From Roseospira marina (GTDB lineage: Bacteria; Pseudomonadota; Alphaproteobacteria; Rhodospirillales; Rhodospirillaceae), in the NCBI RefSeq assembly GCF_014197855.1, contig NZ_JACIGJ010000015.1, forward strand, positions 32,413 to 96,412: 64,000 nucleotides of DNA. Direction: 5' to 3'. The notes beneath the pieces were generated by a model. It saw only the letters and a program-made list of their open reading frames with translations, did no database searches and had not been told where the DNA came from. The translations under genes were made by a program, and so were the position numbers. Of this stretch, positions 1-6,936 are shown piece after piece. Position 1 is the stretch's first letter, and each line of letters begins with the position of its first letter.

Positions 1-242
1 TTGTCCGGATTCTTCTTGGCTTCACGATCCGCGCGCTCATCGAGCGCGTCGGCGATCGCGTGGTTCATGACGTCGGCGTCGCTGTCCGGAACCTGCATCA
101 TCAACTGCTGCAACGTCATGGGCTGTTCGGGCTCGATGGACATGATGGGCGTGTCGTCAATAGCAATGGCGTCGATCTCCGCATCCGTGATTATCTCCTC
201 CACGGTCGGAGCCGCAGTATTCTTAGTCTTACGAGCAGCCAT
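1..242 (-). CDS. Hypothetical protein, 3' end beyond window edge
   Basis: The first 80 codons of an acidic protein opening MAARKTKNTAAPTVEE. The ATG (242-240) has an AGGAG ribosome-binding site six bases upstream, so the start is well supported. The visible part is rich in Asp, Glu, Ala and Met with no recognisable motif. The gene continues beyond base 1. It is preceded by the large non-coding region 243-1626, so it probably opens a transcription unit. Confidence 0.7.
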   Translation of the reverse strand, partial: MAARKTKNTAAPTVEEIITDAEIDAIAIDDTPIMSIEPEQPMTLQQLMMQVPDSDADVMNHAIADALDERADREAKKNPD

Positions 243-478
243 GATGTACTCCTATGATTTAATTGTCGCGCCGAACGTCGTTGCGTTCGACAGTTATATT
301 TATCTCATGCTAATACTGGGGGCGCGGCTGGGTTGTGCGTGGGGATTTTGAGCGCCTGGTACTTGAACGCAAAGAAATGAACGCGCGTGCGCGTATCGAA
401 AATAACTTGGAAAGCCAAGTGGGAACGCTGCGGGATCTTTGTGGACGTGAGCATCATGGCGTTGGAACCCCACACCTC

Positions 479-689
479 CCATGGGCTTTCGCGGGGCTCA
501 TGCAGACTCTGCCCATGGTGCGCCTGTAGGAGTCCCATGGGCCGGGCGTGTATGGGATCACCACGGGCCGATCATGGGTGTGCGGTTCATGGAGCGGCCT
601 AGGAGTGTCCATGGCCGGGCTCTCCACGGGTCGGCCGCGGGGTACGCACGGGATGACCATGGGCGGGGTTCCCACGGGTGTTCCGTGGG
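479..689. repeat. Array of CCAYGGG-like heptamers
   Basis: About twelve matches to CCATGGG, CCACGGG or one-base variants in 210 bases (for example 479, 513, 535, 561, 572, 609, 624, 646, 657, 672, 683). Longer blocks are also repeated: TAGGAGT followed by CCATGG and CCGGG occurs at 527 and 600. The core CCATGG is self-complementary. This could be a protein-binding array; there are no CRISPR-like regular spacers. Confidence 0.6.
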
Positions 690-726
690 GACGGTCTTTG
701 GGCGCGGTTCGCCGTCACCCTTTCCC

Positions 727-810
727 TAAGCCGGCTCCTTGCCGTTCCCAAAATGGCAGATGGACGCGGCGAACCGTCGTGGTACGTCTAAGCCGGCTCC
801 TTGCCGTTCC
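727..810. repeat. 22-base direct repeat pair
   Basis: The 22-base block running from TAAGCCGGCTCC to GCCGTTCC occurs exactly at 727-748 and again at 789-810, a 62-base period. It follows the CCAYGGG array and lies in non-coding DNA. Function unknown. Confidence 0.7.
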
Positions 811-1020
811 TGAAATTTCCGGCGTGTTTCTTTAAGGTGCGCCCACCAACCACTAATTCGCCCTCTCGCGCTTTCGCTAAATAGCCCTTTCCGGAAACCG
901 CCCATTCGTTCTTTCGCTCTTAGGCGATCTCGCTCCGCACTGACGCTGCCCCTCTCCGGACGGACGCCCCCTCCCCCACTCCCACTCTCTACGTCCTCTG
1001 TTCCCGTGGGTATCGTCCGG

Positions 1021-1058
1021 ACAAAAAAAGAGACCCGGCTCTCTTATGAGAAACCGGG
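1021..1058 (-). terminator. Rho-independent terminator
   Basis: Read on the minus strand, CCCGG and a further five base pairs close a small ATAA loop (1058-1034), then TCTC and seven T residues (1029-1023). This is a textbook intrinsic terminator for the candidate RNA or for read-through from 1627. Confidence 0.8.
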
Positions 1059-1280
1059 CCTTGAGTTGGCGCCTGGAAGCCAGGCGCTGCGGAGTAGCAA
1101 ATGACTGCTACGAGGCGGATGGTCTCGCGCCAGTGGCTAGCGGTCAAGGACCGGATCCGCCTCGTAACCTAGCAAAACTGCGGAGATCAGCCGCTAGCGC
1201 GTGTGCCGTTCTGAGTGCGCGCCGCCCCTGAAGGAGACCCGAAAACAACGTCGCGAGTGACGCTCTGTCTTGCTGATTCT
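1021..1280 (-). ncRNA. Candidate structured non-coding RNA with pseudoknot
   Basis: On the minus strand a possible -10 (GCGCTATAAC, about 1280-1289) precedes roughly 250 bases without a reading frame, ending in a rho-independent terminator. Perfect helices in plus coordinates are 1069-1076 with 1080-1087, 1094-1099 with 1106-1111, and 1111-1120 with 1155-1164. The loop of the last (1136-1143) is fully complementary to 1191-1198 outside it, a pseudoknot arrangement. It does not fold as a tRNA and lacks a T-arm motif. The class is unrecognised and no compensatory changes can be tested from one sequence. Confidence 0.45.
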
Positions 1281-1339
1281 GTTATAGCGCGATGCTGTCG
1301 GGCTTGCGATCGGGATCGTGCTTTCGCTCTTAGGCTAAT

Positions 1340-1379
1340 TCGCTGGATCGCTCTTAAGCCGGGTCGCTGGATCGCTCTT
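1340..1379. repeat. 16-base direct repeat pair
   Basis: TCGCTGGATCGCTCTT occurs at 1340-1355 and again at 1364-1379, in non-coding DNA upstream (minus sense) of the candidate RNA. Confidence 0.6.
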
Positions 1380-1626
1380 GAACGAAGGTGCTAGATCGTT
1401 TCTGGATGACCGGCCGAAGATGATCTTGTGCTTGGATGATCGTCGCGGCCTGATTTTGATGGACTGTCTCGGTTCGGAATGATCGATGGCCTGCGTTGTC
1501 TGGACCGGAACGCTTTGACCTGTGATAGGCGGACTCTTGTGATTTAGATTTTAATTTTTAGGAAAGTTATCTGTTGGTGGTTTTTAACTGAGACTAAAAG
1601 AACATTTCATGAACACTTAAAGGTCT

Positions 1627-2037
1627 TCACCATGTGCCCCAGGCTGGCTCATGCTCGTAGGGATCTTTTTTGGGCGTGTTGATGAAGCCGATCTCCCGGA
1701 GAACCTCTGTGCGGATCACCTTGTTCAACCACGTCTTGAGCATGGTGTCTGTCTGTAGGCTCTCCGGCTTCCAGTCTGCTTGCCGGGTCCCCGCGTCCAA
1801 AATCTCCTCATTGATTAGCTCGCGGATGGCACGAGCCCGGATCGTGGGGAAGGCCATATCCTTACCTATGTATCCTTTGAACACGCTCGGGCTAACGCCT
1901 TCGGTCTCGAACTGAATTTGGAAGATCACGCGGTTCAGAGACACGGAGGTTTTGAGCTTGGTGACCGTGTGGTCCGGGAAGTCCGCGAACGTCTTTTTGA
2001 TTTGCCGGAGGAGGGAGCTTGCCGTGCAGTTGATCAT
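1627..2037 (-). CDS. Tandem paralog family, copy 4, with WG tail
   Basis: Hypothetical 136-residue protein, the last of four neighbouring paralogs (2903, 2495, 2044, 1627). All four share an N-terminal helix, a central strand rich in V/I/F, a conserved WLNKVIR-like segment near residue 105 and a C-terminal tag, here PAWGTW. The gap from the upstream copy is six bases. The family is unknown to me. The tag recurs on unrelated proteins elsewhere in the window, so it is probably a functional peptide. Confidence 0.75.
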   Translation of the reverse strand: MINCTASSLLRQIKKTFADFPDHTVTKLKTSVSLNRVIFQIQFETEGVSPSVFKGYIGKDMAFPTIRARAIRELINEEILDAGTRQADWKPESLQTDTMLKTWLNKVIRTEVLREIGFINTPKKDPYEHEPAWGTW

Positions 2038-2043
2038 GGGTTC

Positions 2044-2484
2044 CTACCACAGACCCCAGGCTGGATGCGCCGCGGTGAGATCCGATTCAGGCGCGGCGTC
2101 GGCGATCTCTGTGTCGATCTCGATACCAAGACCTCGAAGAATATCCGGCCGGATCACCTTGTTGATCCACGTCATGAGTACCTGTTCGACCTCTGGGCCG
2201 ATCCACTGCGCCATCTTGTGATCTTCTGGTAGTAAACGGGCGTTGACTAGTTCGTCCGCGGCTTTCGTTAAAAGTTCCGACCAGTTGACGCATGCACCTA
2301 CGCGAGCGCCGATACAATTAAAAGCGTCGCCGTCTTTGAAGCCGATGCCTATCCGAATGTAGTCGTCATATTGGTTCTCACGGGTCACGATGTTTGTGAC
2401 TGTGGCGTTTGGATTCTTGGCGAGTTTCACGCGGATTTTCTCGATCAACTTGCGTGTGGACAAGACCTCTGCGTAACTCGTCAT
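2044..2484 (-). CDS. Tandem paralog family, copy 3, with WG tail
   Basis: Hypothetical 146-residue paralog of 1627-2037. It has the segment TWINKVIRPDIL near residue 110 and ends in HPAWGLW. The junction DNA (stop, tag codons and the GGTAGGAA that serves as ribosome-binding site of the next gene) is nearly identical to that at 2491-2515, which shows duplication of the whole gene unit. No known domain. Confidence 0.75.
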   Translation of the reverse strand: MTSYAEVLSTRKLIEKIRVKLAKNPNATVTNIVTRENQYDDYIRIGIGFKDGDAFNCIGARVGACVNWSELLTKAADELVNARLLPEDHKMAQWIGPEVEQVLMTWINKVIRPDILRGLGIEIDTEIADAAPESDLTAAHPAWGLW

Positions 2485-2494
2485 TAACCGTTTC

Positions 2495-2893
2495 CTACCA
2501 CAGACCCCAGGCTGGGCTCTTTCCGTAATGCGCTCGCTTCTTTTTGGCGCTGGTTCGAGGTGGATTGTTGGGCCTTTGGTCGCGAACCCATTCTTTGATC
2601 AGGACGTTCGTCGCGAGCATTCCCGGCTGCCAGTCCAAGCGCAGAGTTGTCGCGGGCAATTCGCGCCAGTTGTTTCTGTCACGGACGATCCGGTCAGTAA
2701 CTTCGGCCCAGTGGTCGTCGATGACCTGTCCGACAAACTCGATCGGTTCCTGGTTGCGCTGCTTGAACTGGATACATACGCAAACGCAGCGATCAATCCT
2801 CGCCGTCGTGACCTCTGCGACCTTGTGGTACGGAAGGCTTTCGATCGTGTTTCGAATGTGATTGATGAGCGCGCTTGGCGTGTACAAATCCAC
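2495..2893 (-). CDS. Tandem paralog family, copy 2, with WG tail
   Basis: Hypothetical 132-residue member of the same tandem family. It has a strand CVCVCIQF near residue 33, the segment LIKEWVRDQRP near 103 and the C-terminus PAWGLW. It lies ten bases from the next copy and nine from the previous one, so all four are co-transcribed. Function unknown. Confidence 0.75.
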   Translation of the reverse strand: MDLYTPSALINHIRNTIESLPYHKVAEVTTARIDRCVCVCIQFKQRNQEPIEFVGQVIDDHWAEVTDRIVRDRNNWRELPATTLRLDWQPGMLATNVLIKEWVRDQRPNNPPRTSAKKKRAHYGKSPAWGLW

Positions 2894-2902
2894 TGTTCCC
2901 TC

Positions 2903-3310
2903 CTACCAGAGACCCCAGACGGCATTGTCTCGATTGAGGTCCGGCGTGGGCGGCTTGGGAACATCCGCGCGAAGACATTGGTTGATCCACTTGCCCAGCC
3001 ACGTGGCGGCGAGACCATAATCCGGAATGAAGTTGTCCACGCCCACGCAACCTTGCGAAATGAGCCCGTGATCCGCCAGATTCTGCGACATGAGAATCAG
3101 CAGCGCCGGCCAATCCGATCTGTCGGACAGATGCGCTTCGACGGCGAGGCGCCCGCCGGCCGGTCGCTGAAACTCCACGAAGAGACAGGTGAGTTTGGCG
3201 GGCCAATGTGGATGCGCACAGGCGCGCACGGTCGCTTCGCTTTCTCGCGAAATCGCGACTGCGCGCTTTAGCTCCTTCACGAAATCGTCCGTCGTGTAGG
3301 ACATCGACAT
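2903..3310 (-). CDS. Tandem paralog family, copy 1, with WG tail
   Basis: Hypothetical 135-residue first copy of the tandem family, ending AVWGLW. It shows the WLGKWINQCLRADV segment that aligns with the other copies. The start MSMSYTTDD has a GAGG site seven bases upstream; an internal ATG two codons later is possible. It follows 3320-3547 by nine bases, so the cluster extends the operon beginning near 5424. Confidence 0.75.
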   Translation of the reverse strand: MSMSYTTDDFVKELKRAVAISRESEATVRACAHPHWPAKLTCLFVEFQRPAGGRLAVEAHLSDRSDWPALLILMSQNLADHGLISQGCVGVDNFIPDYGLAATWLGKWINQCLRADVPKPPTPDLNRDNAVWGLW

Positions 3311-3319
3311 GACGTCGCC

Positions 3320-3547
3320 TCAGAGCTGATACCCGTGCGCGATCAGGACGGCGGCGATGTTCTGCGCCTCCCAAGAGCCGGGCCGAACGCTAAGATGCCC
3401 CACGTCCTGAAGGAACATCGCCGCCATCGTCTCGACGGTGAGATGCCCGTGTGAAGTGGAGTCCGGGTTGGCGTCGTTGAAGGTCGTCAGTAGCTCCACG
3501 AGGTCTTCGTGAAGCGCGTCCGGAATTTCAAACGTGATCTGCGCCAC
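3320..3547 (-). CDS. Hypothetical protein, 75 aa
   Basis: Starts with GTG (3547-3545), preceded by AGGAG seven bases upstream. The protein is acidic, opening MAQITFEIPDALHEDL, which resembles the N-terminal strand and helix of small ribbon-helix-helix or antitoxin-like proteins, but this is only a suggestion. It overlaps the end of the non-ATG frame 3528-3848. Confidence 0.65.
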   Translation of the reverse strand: MAQITFEIPDALHEDLVELLTTFNDANPDSTSHGHLTVETMAAMFLQDVGHLSVRPGSWEAQNIAAVLIAHGYQL

Positions 3548-3848
3548 CGTTCATCTCCTGTTTCATCTCGTTGAGCCGATGTCCGTAAAGAGCGTTCGCC
3601 AGCGCCCGCATCAGCGCCAGGGCACCGCTGTTCTTGGAGGTCGTGGCGGCGAGGGCGATCGGCCCCTCGCTCTTAACCTTCACCACAGCCCCGATCCAAC
3701 CATCACTCCGCTCGATGTGCCAGTATTCAACAAGCGTGTGGCGGATAAGCAGATCGGTCGCGTCGTCCAGCGAGCCGATGTAGTTCAGACAGCCATCGAA
3801 CCCATGCGTCGTCTCGATGCTGCGGCGCCAGCGGCGGGCCGGCAGAAT
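3528..3848 (-). CDS. Coding frame without ATG, directly after an in-frame TGA
   Basis: The minus-strand frame ending at 3528 has clear coding character (for example YIGSLDDATDLLI, then EYWHIERSDGW, then LANALYGHRLNEM) but no ATG, GTG or TTG near its 5' end. The only reasonable start is ATT (3848-3846), with GAGG eight bases upstream. The same frame runs without interruption from the TGA that ends 3882-4076, so TGA read-through giving a protein of about 182 residues is the alternative. A base error is a third possibility. Confidence 0.5.
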   Translation of the reverse strand: MLPARRWRRSIETTHGFDGCLNYIGSLDDATDLLIRHTLVEYWHIERSDGWIGAVVKVKSEGPIALAATTSKNSGALALMRALANALYGHRLNEMKQEMNGGADHV

Positions 3849-3881
3849 ACTGTCCGCCTCGACCGGATAGAGCCAACACTT

Positions 3882-4076
3882 TCAGTCCCGGCTCCGGCGC
3901 TCCATCACGTAGTTGTCCAGCGCGACGGCGATCGCGACGTTGGCGAGGGTCGCCGCGCGCGGCTCTGTCAGCGCCTGATCCGTGATTTTATTCTGGATGT
4001 CGCGCAGCGCGGCGAGAACAGGGTCTTCCTCTTCGGCTCGAATACGATCGGGCATCGTCTTGGCCGGGTGTTCCAT
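3882..4076 (-). CDS. Hypothetical protein, 64 aa
   Basis: A small protein opening MEHPAKTMPDRIRAEEED with an amphipathic helix (VLAALRDIQNKITDQAL). Its ATG overlaps the TGA of the DUF3268 gene (TGATG) and has GGGAG upstream. It ends in TGA, after which the same frame continues as coding sequence (see 3528-3848). Confidence 0.65.
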   Translation of the reverse strand: MEHPAKTMPDRIRAEEEDPVLAALRDIQNKITDQALTEPRAATLANVAIAVALDNYVMERRSRD

Positions 4077-4492
4077 CACCGTTCTCCCATGCGCGATTTC
4101 GCGTTTTCGTTCGGAGGTGCTTTCGCTATTTCGCGACAGACGCGAACCGTCCGGTCGCAGGCGTCCGTGTCGAACATGCCGATGTGACAGGCGTCGCGGT
4201 CGATCTCCAATTTCTCCGCCAACCAGGCATAGGCTTTTGCCCGCGGCATGATGCCGCCGCGCCAGATCGCATCAAACGCCACGTGCGCCTCATTCTTGGC
4301 GCGACGCAGCTCGGCGTTGGCGAGGCGGCCGAGAGGAGCGTGCCGGCGACTGTTCTTGTGACAGCCAACCCAGGCGCCGCACGGCGCGCAGCGCCAGAAG
4401 TGCTTGCGCGCCAGGTCGGGGCGATGCGGATAGATCACAGCACCTGTGACCAGCTCCGCATCGGCGCCGCAGTAGGGGCAGGGGACGCGCAT
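4076..4492 (-). CDS. DUF3268 zinc-finger protein
   Basis: A 138-residue protein opening MRVPCPYCGADAELV, then IYPHRPDLARKHFWRC, CGAWVGCH, PLGRLANAELR and FDAIW. This order of Cys-containing motifs is that of the DUF3268 zinc-finger-containing family, common in phages and of unknown function. The start at 4492 is chosen because it overlaps the upstream stop (TGATG) and places the first CxxC at residues 5-8. Confidence 0.8.
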   Translation of the reverse strand: MRVPCPYCGADAELVTGAVIYPHRPDLARKHFWRCAPCGAWVGCHKNSRRHAPLGRLANAELRRAKNEAHVAFDAIWRGGIMPRAKAYAWLAEKLEIDRDACHIGMFDTDACDRTVRVCREIAKAPPNENAKSRMGER

Positions 4493-4755
4493 CACGCCGC
4501 CCGTTCCCGAACGACGCCGGCCTCGAAAGTGTAGTCCGGCGTGCAGGCCAGCACGTCCGCCTCGCGCACATAGAGCGCCCTCTGAAAGTCGGGCCGGCAC
4601 CACTCGTCCTCGGCGATGGCAATCTGCACCACCACGTCGTCATCAGTGTCGTCACACAACAACATGTAGGCGCCCACAGCTCGTCGCCCGTCACGCAACC
4701 AGAACTGCCCGTAATGAGGCTCGTCCGTGTGCTTCGCCATTATGCTGACCAGCAT
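4492..4755 (-). CDS. Hypothetical protein, 87 aa
   Basis: Opens MLVSIMAKHTDEPHYGQFWL. The ATG at 4755 has AGGAG eight to nine bases upstream; it overlaps the 3' end of the upstream zinc-ribbon gene by 65 bases in another frame. A start at 4740 would reduce the overlap but has no ribosome-binding site. The acidic middle (CDDTDDDVVVQIAIAED) is not diagnostic. Unrecognised. Confidence 0.6.
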   Translation of the reverse strand: MLVSIMAKHTDEPHYGQFWLRDGRRAVGAYMLLCDDTDDDVVVQIAIAEDEWCRPDFQRALYVREADVLACTPDYTFEAGVVRERAA

Positions 4756-4885
4756 GGTCGTTCTCCTCATATCCGCAGTAGGGGCAGCCGGCGGCGTCCG
4801 CCGTCCACTCATTCGTCCACTCGTCACCGCAGCGCGGACAGGTCCGCCACTGCGGATGACGGCGGGGCAGGGGGCTTGGGCGCAT
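4691..4885 (-). CDS. Small zinc-ribbon protein
   Basis: 64 residues with two CxxC knuckles, CPRCGDEW near residue 16 and CPYCGYEE near 34, as in rubredoxin-like zinc ribbons. The ATG overlaps the TGA of the upstream gene (TGATG). It resembles the zinc-ribbon gene at 10959-11120 in architecture. Likely metal binding; role unknown. Confidence 0.65.
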   Translation of the reverse strand: MRPSPLPRRHPQWRTCPRCGDEWTNEWTADAAGCPYCGYEENDHAGQHNGEAHGRASLRAVLVA

Positions 4886-5424
4886 CACTCGGCCGCCATG
4901 CTCTTGGCCGTCGACACGTCCATGATCGTGGTGAACTCCAGGCCCAGGCGCGCGATCTCGGCGAACTCGGCCGGCGCCACCTTGTGCAGGAAGAACAGCG
5001 CGCGACGGTGCAGCCGGCTGCCCGCCAGACACTGCTGCCAGACGTGCCCAACGGCCGCCTCGTCCGACGCGATGCGGTCCGCCTCGTCGTAACGCTCCAG
5101 GCAATAGCCCTTGCTATCATGCTTGAAGAGCCCCCAGCCTTCATTGAGCGCCTGCCGCTGATCGACCTGGTTCCAGTCCTCTTCGGTGATGATCAGACCG
5201 CTCGCGCGCGCGTTCATCTTCGCCAGCGGATGGACAGACATCGCCGTGATGGTCGACGGCGCGTCGGGCTCGTCCACGTTGGACATGCAAAGCGTTGGCA
5301 GCTCCGCCTTTTCGTCGGCGGCGATCAGGCTGATCGCGGCATCGCGATCAACGGCGCGCACAAGGTAGTGGCGCTTCAGTACGCGCGATCGGCGCGTCTC
5401 GCTCACGACTTCAAAAATAGGCAT
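4885..5424 (-). CDS. Hypothetical protein, 179 aa
   Basis: Opens MPIFEVVSETRRSRVLKRHY and starts the operon running to 3310 or beyond. Upstream lie an operator-like site (5494-5505) and a hairpin terminator of the previous unit. The long upstream in-frame extension lacks a ribosome-binding site. No domain recognised; the N-terminal strand-helix resembles small phage host-interaction proteins, but that is not evidence of function. Confidence 0.7.
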   Translation of the reverse strand: MPIFEVVSETRRSRVLKRHYLVRAVDRDAAISLIAADEKAELPTLCMSNVDEPDAPSTITAMSVHPLAKMNARASGLIITEEDWNQVDQRQALNEGWGLFKHDSKGYCLERYDEADRIASDEAAVGHVWQQCLAGSRLHRRALFFLHKVAPAEFAEIARLGLEFTTIMDVSTAKSMAAE

Positions 5425-5493
5425 CGCTCTCTCCGTCACTGTGTGCTGACAGAATAAATGTACTAACGAAAACAAGGTCTTACAAAAGGGTAC

Positions 5494-5505
5494 ATCAGCT
5501 TTGAT
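5494..5505. promoter_or_regulatory. RTCA-N4-TGAY operator-like site
   Basis: ATCAGCTTTGAT, about 70 bases upstream of the gene starting at 5424. Member of the window-wide palindromic motif. Confidence 0.6.
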
Positions 5506-5510
5506 TGAGG

Positions 5511-5541
5511 AAAAAGGGTGGGTTTTGCCCACCCTTTTTCT
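5511..5541. terminator. Bidirectional intrinsic terminator
   Basis: AAAGGGTGGG and its complement flank a TTTT loop, with A-rich and T-rich flanks on both sides. It ends the minus-strand gene 5548-5886. Confidence 0.8.
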
Positions 5542-5547
5542 CCTCGC

Positions 5548-5886
5548 TCAGGCCGCGCGGATGGGCACGATAAACACTTCCATCGTCGACACCCCATCTT
5601 CGGGCTCCGTCCGCTCGGGCTCGGGCTGCGTGCCCTCACGGTCGAGAATGGCCTTCATTTCCGCCACCTTTCCTTCTGCCATCTTGATTTCCCGGGTGAG
5701 GGTCCGGATCTGGCGAATAGCGCCGTCGAGATGCCATTCATGCGCCTTCTGGAGCGACGCCACGATGGTCTCGTGATCGGCATACGACACCAGATTGCCG
5801 TCGGGCGTCGGATTGAGCCCGAGCTGAAGGCTGCCGGCGGGCGTACCTTCCGTCACGCCGAGGGCCAAACGCTGGATTTTGAACAT
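5548..5886 (-). CDS. Hypothetical coiled-coil protein
   Basis: 112 residues opening MFKIQRLALGVTEGTPAG. Residues about 55-90 (IRQIRTLTREIKMAEGKVAEM) have a heptad-like pattern suggesting a short coiled coil. The stop is followed at once by the terminator 5511-5541. It is the second gene of the unit starting at 6175. Confidence 0.65.
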   Translation of the reverse strand: MFKIQRLALGVTEGTPAGSLQLGLNPTPDGNLVSYADHETIVASLQKAHEWHLDGAIRQIRTLTREIKMAEGKVAEMKAILDREGTQPEPERTEPEDGVSTMEVFIVPIRAA

Positions 5887-5905
5887 ATTCTTTCTTTCTC
5901 GTGGG

Positions 5906-6175
5906 TTAGTGGGCGTTGGGCATGGTCATGATCTGGACGTCGTTCGCGTCCAGCGCCTCCAGGATCGGCATCAGCGTCTGCTGGAGATTGGCGTCCGCGG
6001 CGATCAGAGCCATCAGTCGGAGCGTGTTGGACTGCTCCACCATCGCCGCTGACCATTCGTCCGGGTTCTCGGGGTAGGTCTCGGTCGTGAACACCTTCAC
6101 CTCGCCGGCAGCGGTCAGAACCACGCCGGCGTCACCAGTTTCGATCGGCCCGGACATCGGGGTGATACTTTTCAC
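5906..6175 (-). CDS. Hypothetical protein, 89 aa
   Basis: GTG start at 6175 chosen because AGGAG lies seven bases upstream; the ATG at 6217 has no ribosome-binding site and falls close to the operator 6221-6232. The protein begins with M-KSITPMSGPIETGDAG and has a C-terminal helix (LMALIAADANLQQTLM). No known domain. Confidence 0.65.
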   Translation of the reverse strand: MKSITPMSGPIETGDAGVVLTAAGEVKVFTTETYPENPDEWSAAMVEQSNTLRLMALIAADANLQQTLMPILEALDANDVQIMTMPNAH

Positions 6176-6220
6176 GGGGGCGCTCCTGTGTGTTTGCGTA
6201 TCGAACGCAACGCGCATTCA

Positions 6221-6232
6221 ATCAACTCTGAC
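6221..6232. promoter_or_regulatory. RTCA-N4-TGAY operator-like site
   Basis: ATCAACTCTGAC, 45 bases upstream of the GTG start at 6175; a TATAAC-like element adjoins. Confidence 0.6.
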
Positions 6233-6298
6233 TGTATAACGCATCGTTCGCGGGACTGCGAGCGGAAATATACACAACGGGGTGTACTAATTTCTCTC

Positions 6299-6335
6299 GT
6301 TCGCTCTTTCGTTCTTTCGTTCTTTCGTTCTTTCG
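6299..6335. repeat. 8-base tandem repeat, about four copies
   Basis: CGTTCTTT is repeated head to tail between 6299 and 6335, preceded by a variant CGCTCTTT. Related CTTTCGCT words occur in other gaps of the window. Confidence 0.75.
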
Positions 6336-6591
6336 CCAATAGGGTCCATCTTGATTCGGAACGAAAACGGATCAACGAAAAATTTAGTACCTAAAAACGA
6401 TATTGATTTTTTTCGATATTTTTTTTTCCTCGACCTTCGTCTAGGGTCGAAACCCGCTTTCGTCGCACCCGTTCTATTTGCGCCTATTTATTGTTCCCGC
6501 TGTGCGGTTCGGTTAATACATAGAGTCACCTTTAGTTTTCAAATATAAAAACGTTTGTAAGCGGTCATACCGTGGACATATCCTAACCGCC

Positions 6592-6603
6592 GTCAGAATT
6601 GAC
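6592..6603. promoter_or_regulatory. RTCA-N4-TGAY operator-like site
   Basis: GTCAGAATTGAC, a perfect palindrome just downstream of the possible plus-strand promoter and 28 bases upstream of the ATG at 6632. Confidence 0.65.
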
Positions 6604-6631
6604 GTACCACCAAGAGGAGGGCTTAATTGGG

Positions 6632-6868
6632 ATGGTGTACGTAAGTACAGTTGAGTTGGAACGACTAAAGAAACTGGCATATACGGCGGCTATCGAGGGT
6701 GCCACTCAAAAACTCAAGGCTAACGGTTACGATGTTGAACCTTGCTTAGAGGGTATTTTAGAACGACAGCATCGACCCGATGTCGGTCTTTTTCTTGGCG
6801 TCGTTTTTGACATTTGGGACGACTATACGCGCGAGAATGATGGCAATCCGGGGGTTCGGACGGCTTAG
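6632..6868 (+). CDS. Hypothetical protein, plus strand
   Basis: 78 residues opening MVYVSTVELERLKKLAYTAA. GAGGAG lies about 12 bases upstream of the ATG. It is one of only four plus-strand genes in the window and lies under its own operator site (6592-6603). Base composition is lower in GC than its neighbours. No family recognised; possibly a small regulator of the divergent unit. Confidence 0.6.
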   Translation: MVYVSTVELERLKKLAYTAAIEGATQKLKANGYDVEPCLEGILERQHRPDVGLFLGVVFDIWDDYTRENDGNPGVRTA

Positions 6869-6897
6869 ATCAACTCCATTCGTCTTTGCTTATAACT

Positions 6898-6932
6898 GTG
6901 GAGGGGATGGGCTCATAGCTCTTCCCCTCCAC
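6898..6932. terminator. Hairpin between convergent genes
   Basis: GTGGAGGGGA and TCCCCTCCAC form a 10-base-pair stem between the plus-strand stop at 6868 and the minus-strand stop at 6937. The following TTGTTT is a weak T-run. Confidence 0.6.
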
Positions 6933-6936
6933 TTGT

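Larger units (their letters stand above)
243..1626. other. 1.4-kb non-coding control region
   Basis: No convincing gene on either strand; short frames here lack ribosome-binding sites and coding character. It holds a small hairpin near 273-290, a CCAYGGG heptamer array (479-689), a 22-base direct repeat (727 and 789), intergenic TTCGC-rich motifs (about 856-925), a probable structured RNA with terminator (1021-1280) and a 16-base direct repeat (1340 and 1364). It separates the 3' end of the 1627-3310 cluster from the next minus-strand operon. It is the longest gene-free stretch in the window. Confidence 0.75.
6176..6631. other. Divergent intergenic region
   Basis: Separates the minus-strand unit starting at 6175 from the plus-strand gene at 6632. 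It holds an operator-like site at each end (6221-6232, 6592-6603), an 8-base tandem repeat (6299-6335) and an unusually A/T-rich stretch (about 6370-6440). A possible plus-strand promoter is TTGTAA, 18 bases, TATCCT, ending about 6583. No gene seen. Confidence 0.6.

Noticed and set aside
479..689. CRISPR array
   Set aside because: Heptamers are too short, irregularly spaced and overlapping; no cas genes nearby.
1030..1240. tRNA or tmRNA in the structured region
   Set aside because: No T-arm consensus, no seven-base acceptor pairing and no CCA; the helices do not fit a cloverleaf.
6599..6631. TTG start for the plus-strand gene
   Set aside because: It lies within the operator 6592-6603 and has no ribosome-binding site; the ATG at 6632 is better placed.
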